Source of the DNA: Bog-473 sp963791455
GTDB taxonomy: Bacteria; Actinomycetota; Acidimicrobiia; Acidimicrobiales; RAAP-2
DNA length: 64,000 bases
Direction of reading: 5' to 3'
Assembly: GCA_963791455.1 (NCBI GenBank)
Contig: CAWBSM010000005.1
Span: forward strand, 62,001 to 126,000
The position numbers and the translations under genes were made by a program. Below the pieces are notes generated by a model. That model did no database searches and was not told where the DNA came from. It saw only the letters and a list, made by a program, of their open reading frames with translations. Positions 51,601 to 58,707 of this stretch are shown piece after piece. The first letter of the stretch is position 1; every line of letters begins with the position of its first letter.

Positions 51601-51923
51601 ACCGCATGCGAGCCGAGCTGTTGTTCGCCCAGGCCGAGGCGGAACACGACGGCGGGCCCGTCGATGCCGACGCGCTACGACAGGAGGCGGCCGGCGAGTG
51701 GCAGCGTGCCATGGCCCTCGCCGACGAGCGTGGCCACCCCGTGCACGCGCTGCGCGCCGCCGCCGGGTACGCCCGCTACCTGGCGCAGGAGGGCCGCCGC
51801 AGCGAGGCGGCAGAGCTGCTGCGCGAGCGGCTTCGCCGCTGCCCCGAGGGCAGCGCCACCCCGGTCCTGGTGGCGGCGGCCGCCGTGCTGTCCGACCTGG
51901 AGCGGGAGGTGCAGCCCGGCTGA
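48618..51923 (+). CDS. Class III cyclase - AAA ATPase - TPR signalling protein with zinc ribbon
   Basis: Giant protein of 1101 residues. A zinc ribbon (CAFCQGSLPPGARFCPSCG, 11-29) is followed by a class III nucleotidyl-cyclase domain: FCDVVGSTE with one metal Asp, YTGDG with the other, and TLNLAARL with the transition-state Asn and Arg. Next comes an ATPase with GEPGVGKS near 280 and LVLVVEDLHWCDPTSLDVL, then helical TPR-like repeats from about 630 to the end. The architecture is widespread in actinobacteria and resembles large ATPase regulators; the signal is unknown. The start is a TTG overlapping the preceding gene. The adenine-selecting Lys usually seen before GDG is not evident, so nucleotide specificity is open. 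Confidence 0.85.
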   Translation: MPSDSRSEGSCAFCQGSLPPGARFCPSCGRAIGARPTARTPDAFEALGIGREPELRYLTAVFCDVVGSTEMSTRLDDEEFTELMQAYQERAVAVARRFAGDVESYTGDGISFRFGWPEAHDDDAAQGLRAALEIVSTVEELSPGGGLQLRAGVHSGLAVVGEMGGAGRRSSMALGETLNLAARLQTVAAPGTVVASAATLALVEGLFLVEAIGPVTLKGMAQPVEVFRVVQPTGVRSRLEAAAGRLTPLVGRRHELEVLAGRWDSAAEGSGAAVLLRGEPGVGKSRLAHQLREVVSGHPHSWIECGCSPYTQMSALWPVARLIEEGLGLRPDDDPETRLDRLRSGLAAASVDLPDAVELVGALLGASHVDAASMAPERRLERTLEALVAWVRGLSRLQPLVLVVEDLHWCDPTSLDVLEGLLSGIASIPLLLVMTARPEFTDTWRHGDVVTSLDLEPFDDASMRQLVGRLGGDRSLPDAVVDRIVDSAAGIPLFAEEVWRAVVEAGMLVADGGRWKLDATHTELSVPHTLQGSLLARLDRLGPAKGVAQVAAVIGRDFRLDLLAEVTGLAPDTLRALLDRLSDSDLLAEVATGPDETYSFRHILIQEVAYESLLRRTRRTVHERIAALLRARLDSGRPVLPEVVARHYEAAGSLREARECYQLAAARAAEGSGYREAISFLRHGLSLMDHLPEGTERDEAEVAMLLALGSAIMAIKSYADPEVEATYDRARELCERLGNDTQVGLALAGLSIYYTNRGETVLGATLGERVLAIAHAHRDDTLELLGRVQLALARNYLGESKESLEHSLRAIEIYDPARHHTIAQRFGTDHGVAAHVFAGWGCLIQGYLDEGLAHMNDAVALAESLGQPFQVVYALTFRATAHWERGESAETLEDAGHARSLAEEQGFEWWGSISALWEVAERLVSTGDAARLPELLDIAARAAASGNRGGSTSVMARVAEGAWAAGDDATAAALIDMGFAASAETNQPWWDAALHRMRAELLFAQAEAEHDGGPVDADALRQEAAGEWQRAMALADERGHPVHALRAAAGYARYLAQEGRRSEAAELLRERLRRCPEGSATPVLVAAAAVLSDLEREVQPG

Positions 51924-51943
51924 CGCCAAGGGACGGGGGCGGG

Positions 51944-53111
51944 TCAGGGGAACCCGAGGTCGGGGTAGTCGGCGGCCATCACCACCTCCGTCGCGGCCAG
52001 CTGGGCGCCGAGAAAGGCCGGGTCCTTCCCGGCCTGGATCGTCCCGCCGAAGATCACGGTGTGGAACGACGTGTCGTCCTCCCAGTACGACATGTACACG
52101 GACGCGTCCAGCACCGTGGGGATGAAGCTGGTGGGCTGGGCCGGCCGCGGCCGGGGGCCGCCGAAGCTCTGCCGCCAGGTGACCTCGAGGACCGTGTTGC
52201 GCACGAGCTGCCGGGCTCCGGGCCCGCCGGCGACGTAACAGCTGGCTGCCTTGGTGTTGTGGACGTCGACCTTGTGCCAGCGGCGGGTGCCCACGGTCAC
52301 CAGCGTCTCGTGCGCCGCGCCCACGGTGGACGGGACAGCCGAATACGGCAGCAGGACGTCGGCGGGCACGCCGTAGTCCCAGTTGGAGAACCAGTTCCAG
52401 TCGGACTTGCCCAGCCGCACCAGGTCCTCGAGGAGCGGCACCGAGCTGCTGCCGGCGGCCTTGTCGTAGCCAAAGGGGCGCGACCAACGGTCCTTGGCAC
52501 AGTCGAGCTGGTAGTACCCGACGAACGTGTTGAACCAGATGGAGTCAGGGTCGGCGTACTGGCCGGCCCCGCCCGGCGGAAAGGCGCCCACACAGGCCAC
52601 GGTGTTGAACACGAAGGGGGGATACTCGGAGAACATCTGCTCCTTGACCACGCTGCCGACGCGGCACAGCTCGCGGTGGGCGGTCGTCCACATGGAACCG
52701 CAGCACGGTGGGGGTGCAGGGCTGGCTCCGGCCGAAGGCGGGATCGTCCACCAAGGGCGGGTACACCGCGGCGCGCCCACCCACCTCGCCCAGCGACGGG
52801 TCGAAGCGCAGCACGCGGCGGCGGTGACCCCCCACCTTCCGCCAGGACCCGCGCCTGCGCACCTCGACCACGTGGCGGAAGACGAGCTCGCCCTTGAACA
52901 TGTCGGCGTCGAAGCCGAGATCGACGCGGACCAGCCCGAGATTCAGGATCCGGCACGCCGTGGGGCTCGCCGCCCGGAAGCGCATGGTACCCACTGCGCG
53001 GCCCCGCAGGGTCAGGGTCGCCACCACCTCGTCCATCGCCTCTGGGGGAAACGAGCAGTCGAGGGCGAGCCCAGGGGCCAGGCGAATTCTCTCCACCGGC
53101 GCGTTGGGCAT
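51944..53111 (-). pseudogene. Unknown protein interrupted by a frameshift
   Basis: Conserved-looking protein of about 388 residues split across two frames. The N-terminal part (MPNAPVERIRLAPGLALDCS to TVLRFHVDD) starts at 53111 with AAGGAGG upstream. The C-terminal part resumes at HRELCRVGSVVKEQMFSEYP and runs to 51944. The break is near 52670-52695, inside a C/G-rich stretch. No family is recognised; the C-terminal half is rich in Trp, Tyr and Asp (SDWNWFSNWDYG, YMSYWEDDTSF). There is no signal peptide. A single indel would restore a continuous protein. Confidence 0.6.
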
Positions 53112-53289
53112 TGGTCCTCCTTGCATCGTCCGGCGCTGACCACCACGGCCCGGCGGGCGGCGTCCCCGGTCCCGTCACCATGGCGCGACGGCGACGTCGG
53201 CTGCACGCAGCTTGTACGGAGGACGCGAACGCGTCAAGGGTGCCGCCCGTCGCCCGGCAGGACTCTGGAGCGCGTGCGAGGATGAACGC

Positions 53290-54135
53290 GTGTCGGGGCC
53301 GAGGCCGAGCATCCTCCGCTATCGGGCGGACACGCCGGCCGCTCTCGTCGTGGGCCTGGCGGCGTCGATCATGGTGGCCGGCGCGGCCGGCCTGGCGCCG
53401 TGGTGGTGCCTCGCACCGCTGTTCGTCTTCCTACGGTGGGGTGGGATCGTCCAGCACAACCACAGCCATCTGCCGCTGTTCCGCAGGCGGCACGCCAACG
53501 TCGCCTTCGATGCGGTGCTCACGTTCGTGAGCGCGGTCCCCCAACCCATTTACCGCCACATTCATATTGAAGTGCACCACCGATATCTCAACGGTCCGGC
53601 CGACTGGACGGGTCCTTTCTCGGGGCCCGGAACGTCCTTCCCGGACCGCCCCACCCCCTTCTGGCGCTACTGCCTCACCGCGACCCCTCGGGGCTGGCGA
53701 CGCGGCGCGCCCACCTGCTGGCGCGACGGACGCCAGCAGGCCGCCCTGGCGGCTTGCTGCCTGCCGGCGGCAGCGGTGGTGGTGGTGCTCGGGGTCCGGT
53801 CGCCCCTCCCCACTGCCGCCTTCATCCTGTTGCCGTGGGCTGCCACCGCCCTCTCCCTCCCCGCCTCCAACTGGCTCCAGCACGCGGGCTGCACTTACGA
53901 GTCGGCGGCGACTTCGGCCAACGTCAACTTCGGGTTCTTCAGCCGCGGCGTCGGGTTCAACATCGGCTATCACTCCATCCATCACGCTCGCCCAGCCGCC
54001 CACTGGACCAAGCTCCCGGAGCTGCACCACCGGATGCTCGCGGAGAGGGTTCCGGCCGCCCGTATTCGGGGTGGGTTGATGTTGGGCGGGCGGCGCGCCG
54101 ACAAAGGCGCGTCGAGGATCCCGAGCGTCACGTAG
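53290..54135 (+). CDS. Membrane fatty acid desaturase-like protein
   Basis: Membrane diiron enzyme of 281 residues. The three histidine boxes are visible: HNHSH, HIEVHHRYL (HxxxHH) and GYHSIHH (HxxHH). Hydrophobic segments flank them as in fatty acid desaturases, hydroxylases and beta-carotene ketolase relatives. The first box is shorter than usual, so the reaction (desaturation or hydroxylation) is uncertain. The frame extends to 53212; GTG 53290 gives a compact N-terminus. It stands alone. Confidence 0.8.
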   Translation: MSGPRPSILRYRADTPAALVVGLAASIMVAGAAGLAPWWCLAPLFVFLRWGGIVQHNHSHLPLFRRRHANVAFDAVLTFVSAVPQPIYRHIHIEVHHRYLNGPADWTGPFSGPGTSFPDRPTPFWRYCLTATPRGWRRGAPTCWRDGRQQAALAACCLPAAAVVVVLGVRSPLPTAAFILLPWAATALSLPASNWLQHAGCTYESAATSANVNFGFFSRGVGFNIGYHSIHHARPAAHWTKLPELHHRMLAERVPAARIRGGLMLGGRRADKGASRIPSVT

Positions 54136-54156
54136 GCCGGGCGGCCGCGGGCGGCG

Positions 54157-55266
54157 TCAGGGACGGCGCGCCGCAGTGGTGCGGCGCGGGCGGCGCGCCA
54201 GCCATTGCAGGCCTGCCTGCGCCTCCGACGTCGAAGGCTCCCACACGGCGGCGCGGTTGCGACCAGCCCGCTTGGCCACATAGAGAGCCTCGTCAGCCCG
54301 ACGGAGCAAGCCGTCGCCGCTGTCGTAAGCACCCAGCCACGTGCTGACGCCGAAACAGGCTGTCACCGAGTCGGGTCCGGTCACCGCCTCCAGGGCCTCG
54401 TTCAGCCGGGTGGCCACCATCAGCGCGGCGTCCTGGTCCGTCTCGGGGAGCAGCATCGCGAACTCGTCTCCACCCAGGCGTCCTATGACGTCACTCTCCC
54501 GAGCCGCCCCGTACAAGACGCTCACGAGCAACCGCAGCGCCCGATCGCCGGAACCATGTCCGCTGGAATCGTTCAAGTTCTTGAGGTTGTCCACGTCCGC
54601 CACAATGAGGCTGAAGCTCGAATGGTGCCGGCGGGACCGCTTCGCCTCGTGTTCGAGTCGCTCCTGAAACGCGCCGCGACTGAGGCACCCCGTCAACGAG
54701 TCCACGCTGGCCGCCTCCATCAACTGTCCCATCAGGCGGTCACGGTTGATCGCCGCCGCGGCCGTGATGACGCCGGCGATGACCACGGTCACGGTCAAGA
54801 AGGCGGTGGAGGACCAGTCGGGATTGGGCGTGAGCACCCCAACGACGAGCGTCGTCACGACACCGAAGCCGGCCAAGAGCGAGACCGTACCTGCCGAGTA
54901 GGCCAACCCGGCGAAGAGCATCGGTAACACCAGGAAGTAGGAGATAGGGCTGCGCACGCCGCCGTCGAGAACGGCACCGAGCGCGACGAAGGCGAAGGTA
55001 CACGCGGCCCACCCGGTGAAGAAAGCCGTCGACCAGCGCGTCAACACGAGACGCAGCCCGAGCCACTTGAACGGTCCGATGGACGCGACGAGGCTCACGC
55101 AGCCGAAAAACGCCAACGCCCGGCGGTGGGGCTCGCCGGGCGTTGTCAGTGCGTACAGGATGACGGCAAGGGCCCCCATGCTGTAGGTCACCACCCCGAT
55201 GTGGACGTAACTCCGCCAGAAGCTCGCCAAGTTGGATGACATCGCTTGTGACGGGGATCGACGCAT
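54157..55266 (-). CDS. Membrane-anchored GGDEF-domain diguanylate cyclase
   Basis: Protein of 369 residues. About six transmembrane helices occupy the N-terminal half, followed by a GGDEF domain: VDSLTGCLSRGAFQERL, the metal Asp in IVADVDNLKNLND, and the intact active loop GRLGGDEFAML. It is predicted to make cyclic di-GMP in response to a membrane signal. No clear RxxD inhibitory site is seen before the active loop. The start is taken at 55266, downstream of GATACT (55303-55308, minus strand); ATG 55242 is also possible. ATTCCGGAAT (55272-55281) is a perfect palindrome in the leader. Confidence 0.87.
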   Translation of the reverse strand: MRRSPSQAMSSNLASFWRSYVHIGVVTYSMGALAVILYALTTPGEPHRRALAFFGCVSLVASIGPFKWLGLRLVLTRWSTAFFTGWAACTFAFVALGAVLDGGVRSPISYFLVLPMLFAGLAYSAGTVSLLAGFGVVTTLVVGVLTPNPDWSSTAFLTVTVVIAGVITAAAAINRDRLMGQLMEAASVDSLTGCLSRGAFQERLEHEAKRSRRHHSSFSLIVADVDNLKNLNDSSGHGSGDRALRLLVSVLYGAARESDVIGRLGGDEFAMLLPETDQDAALMVATRLNEALEAVTGPDSVTACFGVSTWLGAYDSGDGLLRRADEALYVAKRAGRNRAAVWEPSTSEAQAGLQWLARRPRRTTAARRP

Positions 55267-55422
55267 GCCAGATTCCGGAATTGCACTTCTGTCGGCGCAC
55301 CGAGTATCGGCACTTCCGAAACCTTCGTTGAGTGACAATTTCACGACGTTTGCGTCAGGAGGCCCGAGGGGCTCCGCCCGCCGCGCGCCTGTCACAGGGC
55401 CGCCAAGGGTGTCGAGACCCTT

Positions 55423-56094
55423 TTAGCGGGAGGCGGCGCGTGTGGTGCGTGTGGGCCGCCGGCGCCAGGTGTCGACACAACCCGGGGAGCAGAACAGTAC
55501 GACGGAGCCACGGACGTCATGGGCGATCTCCTCGGCCGTGTCGTGGGTGAGGGGGAGCCCGCAGATGGGGTCCCGAGAGGCGTCGGCGCCCCCGGGGACC
55601 ATGCGGATGCTCGACGCCGGCACGGGCTTCTCGACACCTCGCAACGTGACGTGCGCCTCCGCCACCGTGGCGGCCCAGCTGGGCAGGTGGCCCATGACCG
55701 AAGGGGCGGCCAGCGCCTCCCCCGGCTGGGCCTGGTCGCACAGGCGCGCGGCCACGTTCACGCAGTGGCCCACGTAGTCGTCGCCCTCCATCAGGATGAC
55801 CTCCCCGGAGGTGATCCCCGAGCGGATGGAGACGGTCTCGACGGGGCCCGAGACCTGGCCGACGACGTAGTGCAACTCCAAAATCGTCTCGAGCAGGGGG
55901 CGGGTCGTGACGCACACCAACATCACGCCGTCGCCGAGCCACTTGGCGATGCGGACGCCGCGGCGCGCGCAGATGTCCCGCAGCAGCGTCCGAAAGGCGG
56001 TCAACACGTCGACGGCCCGTTCATCGCCCTCGAGTTCCGTGAGTGCCGTGAACCCGGACACGTCGACGAAGGCGAAACTGCGATGAACGCGCAC
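55423..56094 (-). CDS. Class III nucleotidyl cyclase with C-terminal YHS-like metal domain
   Basis: Soluble protein of 223 residues. The cyclase domain has VDVSGFTAL (metal Asp), IAKWLGDG (substrate Lys and second metal Asp) and CVNVAARL (Asn and Arg), so all catalytic positions I can check are present. The last ~50 residues (DPICGLPLTHDTAEEIAHDV to LFCSPGCVDTW) match a YHS-type heavy-metal-associated domain with Cys ligands. This suggests cyclic-nucleotide synthesis tuned by a metal, which is inference. The GTG start is at 56094. Confidence 0.85.
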   Translation of the reverse strand: MRVHRSFAFVDVSGFTALTELEGDERAVDVLTAFRTLLRDICARRGVRIAKWLGDGVMLVCVTTRPLLETILELHYVVGQVSGPVETVSIRSGITSGEVILMEGDDYVGHCVNVAARLCDQAQPGEALAAPSVMGHLPSWAATVAEAHVTLRGVEKPVPASSIRMVPGGADASRDPICGLPLTHDTAEEIAHDVRGSVVLFCSPGCVDTWRRRPTRTTRAASR

Positions 56095-56186
56095 GGGAAG
56101 ATGCTGTCATGCCAGCCGCTGGCCCTCCCAATCGAGCGGCCTCCACGATGGAGAGCGCCCCGGTGGTGCCGTCCGGTTGGCGCTCC

Positions 56187-56246
56187 TACGATGGCCGGAT
56201 GAGGCCCGAGCACCGCGACGCGGCCGCCCCGGGCCTCGGACACTGA
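56187..56246 (+). promoter_or_regulatory. Leaderless small upstream ORF before an SDR gene
   Basis: TACGAT (56187-56192) lies 6 nt before ATG 56199. That ATG opens a 15-codon frame (MRPEHRDAAAPGLGH) ending at TGA 56244-56246, one base before the SDR start at 56248. The spacing suggests a leaderless uORF with reinitiation onto the SDR, as seen for some mycobacterial leaderless uORFs. Confidence 0.45.
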
Positions 56247-56247
56247 G

Positions 56248-57015
56248 ATGGGGCAGCTCGACGGCAAGGTGGTGCTCCTGAGCGGTGGGGCCTCTCCGAT
56301 CGGCCGTGCCACGGCGCTGCGGCTCAGCGAGGAGGGTGCGAGGGTGGTGATCGGTGACGTGTCGGCGGAGGGAGCGGCGGCTGCGGCCCGAGAGGTCACC
56401 ACGGCCGGAGGGCAGGCGGTCGGCCTCCCATGTGATGTGCGCCGCGAGGCCTCCGTTGCCGCGTTCGTCGACCGAGCGGTGGACGAGTTCGGTGGCGTCG
56501 ACTGCGTGGACCACAACGCTGCCTGGAGCCACCCCCGGCTCGACACCGATGCCGTCGGGGTCGACGTGGGCGTCTGGGACCGCGTCATCGAGACCATCAC
56601 CCGCGGCGCGTTGCTGCTGGCCCGTCGCGCCGTCCCTGTGATGGCGGCGCGTGGCGGCGGCTCCATCGTGATGATCTCGTCGGGCACGAGCACGATCGGC
56701 GAGTCGACCCGGGTCGCCTATGGCGTGGCGAAAGCCGGTCTGAACCAGTTGGCGCGCCATCTGGCCGTCCGTTACGGCCGCGACGGCATCCGGGCGAACG
56801 CCATCGCTCCGGGCTTCATCCTGACCGAGACGGCGATGGCCCTGGTCCCTGCCGACGTGCAAAGGCGTCTCGCTGAGGCGAACCCGACCCGCCGCCTCGG
56901 GACGCCCGACGACGTCGCCCGGGTGGTTGTCTTCCTTTGCAGCGACGCCGCGGCCTATGTCAACGGCCAGCTGCTCCACGTCGACGGTGGCCACCAGATC
57001 GCCGGGATGATGTAG
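56248..57015 (+). CDS. SDR-family oxidoreductase with altered glycine motif
   Basis: Short-chain dehydrogenase of 255 residues with Asp37 for NAD, Ser144/145, Tyr158 and Lys162 (YGVAK), and a C-terminal VNGQLLHVDGGH. The cofactor loop reads GGASPIG, with Pro replacing a normally conserved Gly; NAD binding may still work but geometry would change. HNAAW replaces the usual NNAG. It is followed after 7 nt by a second SDR, forming a pair. The substrate is unknown. Confidence 0.82.
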   Translation: MGQLDGKVVLLSGGASPIGRATALRLSEEGARVVIGDVSAEGAAAAAREVTTAGGQAVGLPCDVRREASVAAFVDRAVDEFGGVDCVDHNAAWSHPRLDTDAVGVDVGVWDRVIETITRGALLLARRAVPVMAARGGGSIVMISSGTSTIGESTRVAYGVAKAGLNQLARHLAVRYGRDGIRANAIAPGFILTETAMALVPADVQRRLAEANPTRRLGTPDDVARVVVFLCSDAAAYVNGQLLHVDGGHQIAGMM

Positions 57016-57022
57016 GTGGGCC

Positions 57023-57892
57023 GTGCCTGAGACGCCCCGGGTCGCCCTCGTCACTGGAGCCAGCCGCGGCATCGGGCGCTGTGCCGCGGTTGCCCTGGCG
57101 CGGCGGGGCTTCGACGTAGCCATCACGGCCCGGACCGTGCACGAGGGAGACGGCCGCGCCCACGCCTCGAGCGTCCTGGCGGCCGACGTGCCACAGCCCA
57201 TCGCCGGGAGCCTCGACGCCACCGCGGCGGCGATCGAAGAGCTCGGCCGCGCCTGCCTGGCGGTACCGATGGAGCTCATGGACCGCTCGTCGGTCGAGCA
57301 CGCCGTCGAGGTGACCCTCCACGAGCTGGGTCGGGTCGACGTCCTGGTGAACAACGCCATCTACCAGGGACCGGGCACGATGGACCGGATCTTGGACCTG
57401 CCACTCGAGCTGGCCGAGCGGTGCCTGGTCGGCGACTACCTCCACCCGCTGCTCCTGACCCAGCGGGTGGTACCCGGCATGCTCGAGCGCGGCGAGGGTC
57501 GCCTCGTCAACATGCTGTCCGAGGCGGCCTTCACGACGCCGCCGGCACCCGCCGGTGCCGGCGGTTGGGGCGTGGCCTATGCCGCGGCCAAGGCCGCCTT
57601 CCACCGCGTCACGGACATGTGCCACGTGGAGTTCGCGGCCCGGGGCATCTGGGCCTTCTCCATCGCTCCCGGACTGACCCTCACCGAGTCGATGCGAGCG
57701 TCGGGCATGGACAAGGTGCTCGTCGGCGCCGGGCACGTGCCCGCCCCGCCGGAGGTGGCAGGGGAGGTCGCCGCGTGGCTGGGGGACGACCCCGAGGCCG
57801 GCGCCTACGCCGGAACGATGGTGTCGTCGCGCGCGCTCTGCAAGGAGCTCGGGTTGGTGCCGGGCTGGCCGCCGCCGCGCCGTCTCGGCTGA
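57023..57892 (+). CDS. SDR-family oxidoreductase
   Basis: Second SDR of the pair, 289 residues. TGASRGIG (11-18), Arg37 in ITAR favouring NADP(H), NNAIYQG, Ser166, Tyr186 and Lys190. A longer loop between strands beta-2 and beta-3 (about 40-68) distinguishes it from the upstream paralogue. GGTGGG lies before the GTG. It is convergent with the alpha/beta hydrolase. The substrate is unknown. Confidence 0.85.
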   Translation: MPETPRVALVTGASRGIGRCAAVALARRGFDVAITARTVHEGDGRAHASSVLAADVPQPIAGSLDATAAAIEELGRACLAVPMELMDRSSVEHAVEVTLHELGRVDVLVNNAIYQGPGTMDRILDLPLELAERCLVGDYLHPLLLTQRVVPGMLERGEGRLVNMLSEAAFTTPPAPAGAGGWGVAYAAAKAAFHRVTDMCHVEFAARGIWAFSIAPGLTLTESMRASGMDKVLVGAGHVPAPPEVAGEVAAWLGDDPEAGAYAGTMVSSRALCKELGLVPGWPPPRRLG

Positions 57893-57906
57893 GGCTCGCG
57901 TCGGCG

Positions 57907-58707
57907 TCACCGGGGACGAGGAGGCGCAATCTGGTCCAAGCGGGCGAGCACCCGCGTGAACGCAGCACCGCCGGGGTCGATCATCTCGAGGTGTGCGACC
58001 CCGGGGAGGGGGACGTAACGCACATCGGCGCCGCGGGCCTCCATCAGTTCGGCGTAGTCCGCGCTCAGCGTCGGCGGCACCGTGGTGTCGTCGAGGCCGT
58101 GGAGGAGAAGTTGGCGGGTGGTGCCGGTCGGGGCGAGCTCGGCGGGCGAGCCGTGCGCGTAACGTTCGGGCACCTCGTGGGGGGCGCCACCCATCAGGTC
58201 GACCACGGCGTCCCCGCCCACGCGACGGCGAGCCGCAGCGGTCAAGTCGACGACCCCGGCCAGGGAGATCGCGGTGTGGACAGGTCGGGCGGACGACGAG
58301 GCCGGCAGGCCGTTGGCGCTGCTCCCGCGCAGGCCGGCCCACAGGGCGAGATGACCGCCGGCCGAGTGACCGCAGGTGACGATGCGCTCGAGATCGAGGC
58401 CCTCGATCTCGGCGAGCGCGTCGAGCGCAGCGGCCACGTCGTCAAAGGTCGCGGGCCAGCCGCCGCCGCCGAGGCGCCCGACGCGCCGGTACTCGATGTT
58501 GTAAGCAACCCACCCGTGGGCGGCAATGGCCCGCGCCATGGGGCGCATGAGCCGCTTGGTGTAGAGCTGTCGCCAGAATCCCCCGTGGATCAGGACGACG
58601 ACCGGCCGGTCCGAGTCGACGCCCGGCGGGCGCCACACCTCGGCGACCTGGGCCCGATGGTGCCCGTACCGGATCTGGGTCCGCGCCGGTCGGCGCTCAT
58701 CATGCAT
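57907..58707 (-). CDS. Alpha/beta hydrolase of the HGG (HSL/formamidase-like) type
   Basis: Hydrolase of 266 residues. HGGFW (41-45) is the oxyanion motif, GHSAGG (Ser115) the nucleophile, LLLHGLDDTTVPP carries the acid and PGVAHLEM the catalytic His. The HGGFW version resembles kynurenine formamidase and small carboxylesterases. Its first codons overlap the end of the acyltransferase gene by 8 nt, so the two are coupled. Confidence 0.83.
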   Translation of the reverse strand: MHDERRPARTQIRYGHHRAQVAEVWRPPGVDSDRPVVVLIHGGFWRQLYTKRLMRPMARAIAAHGWVAYNIEYRRVGRLGGGGWPATFDDVAAALDALAEIEGLDLERIVTCGHSAGGHLALWAGLRGSSANGLPASSSARPVHTAISLAGVVDLTAAARRRVGGDAVVDLMGGAPHEVPERYAHGSPAELAPTGTTRQLLLHGLDDTTVPPTLSADYAELMEARGADVRYVPLPGVAHLEMIDPGGAAFTRVLARLDQIAPPRPR

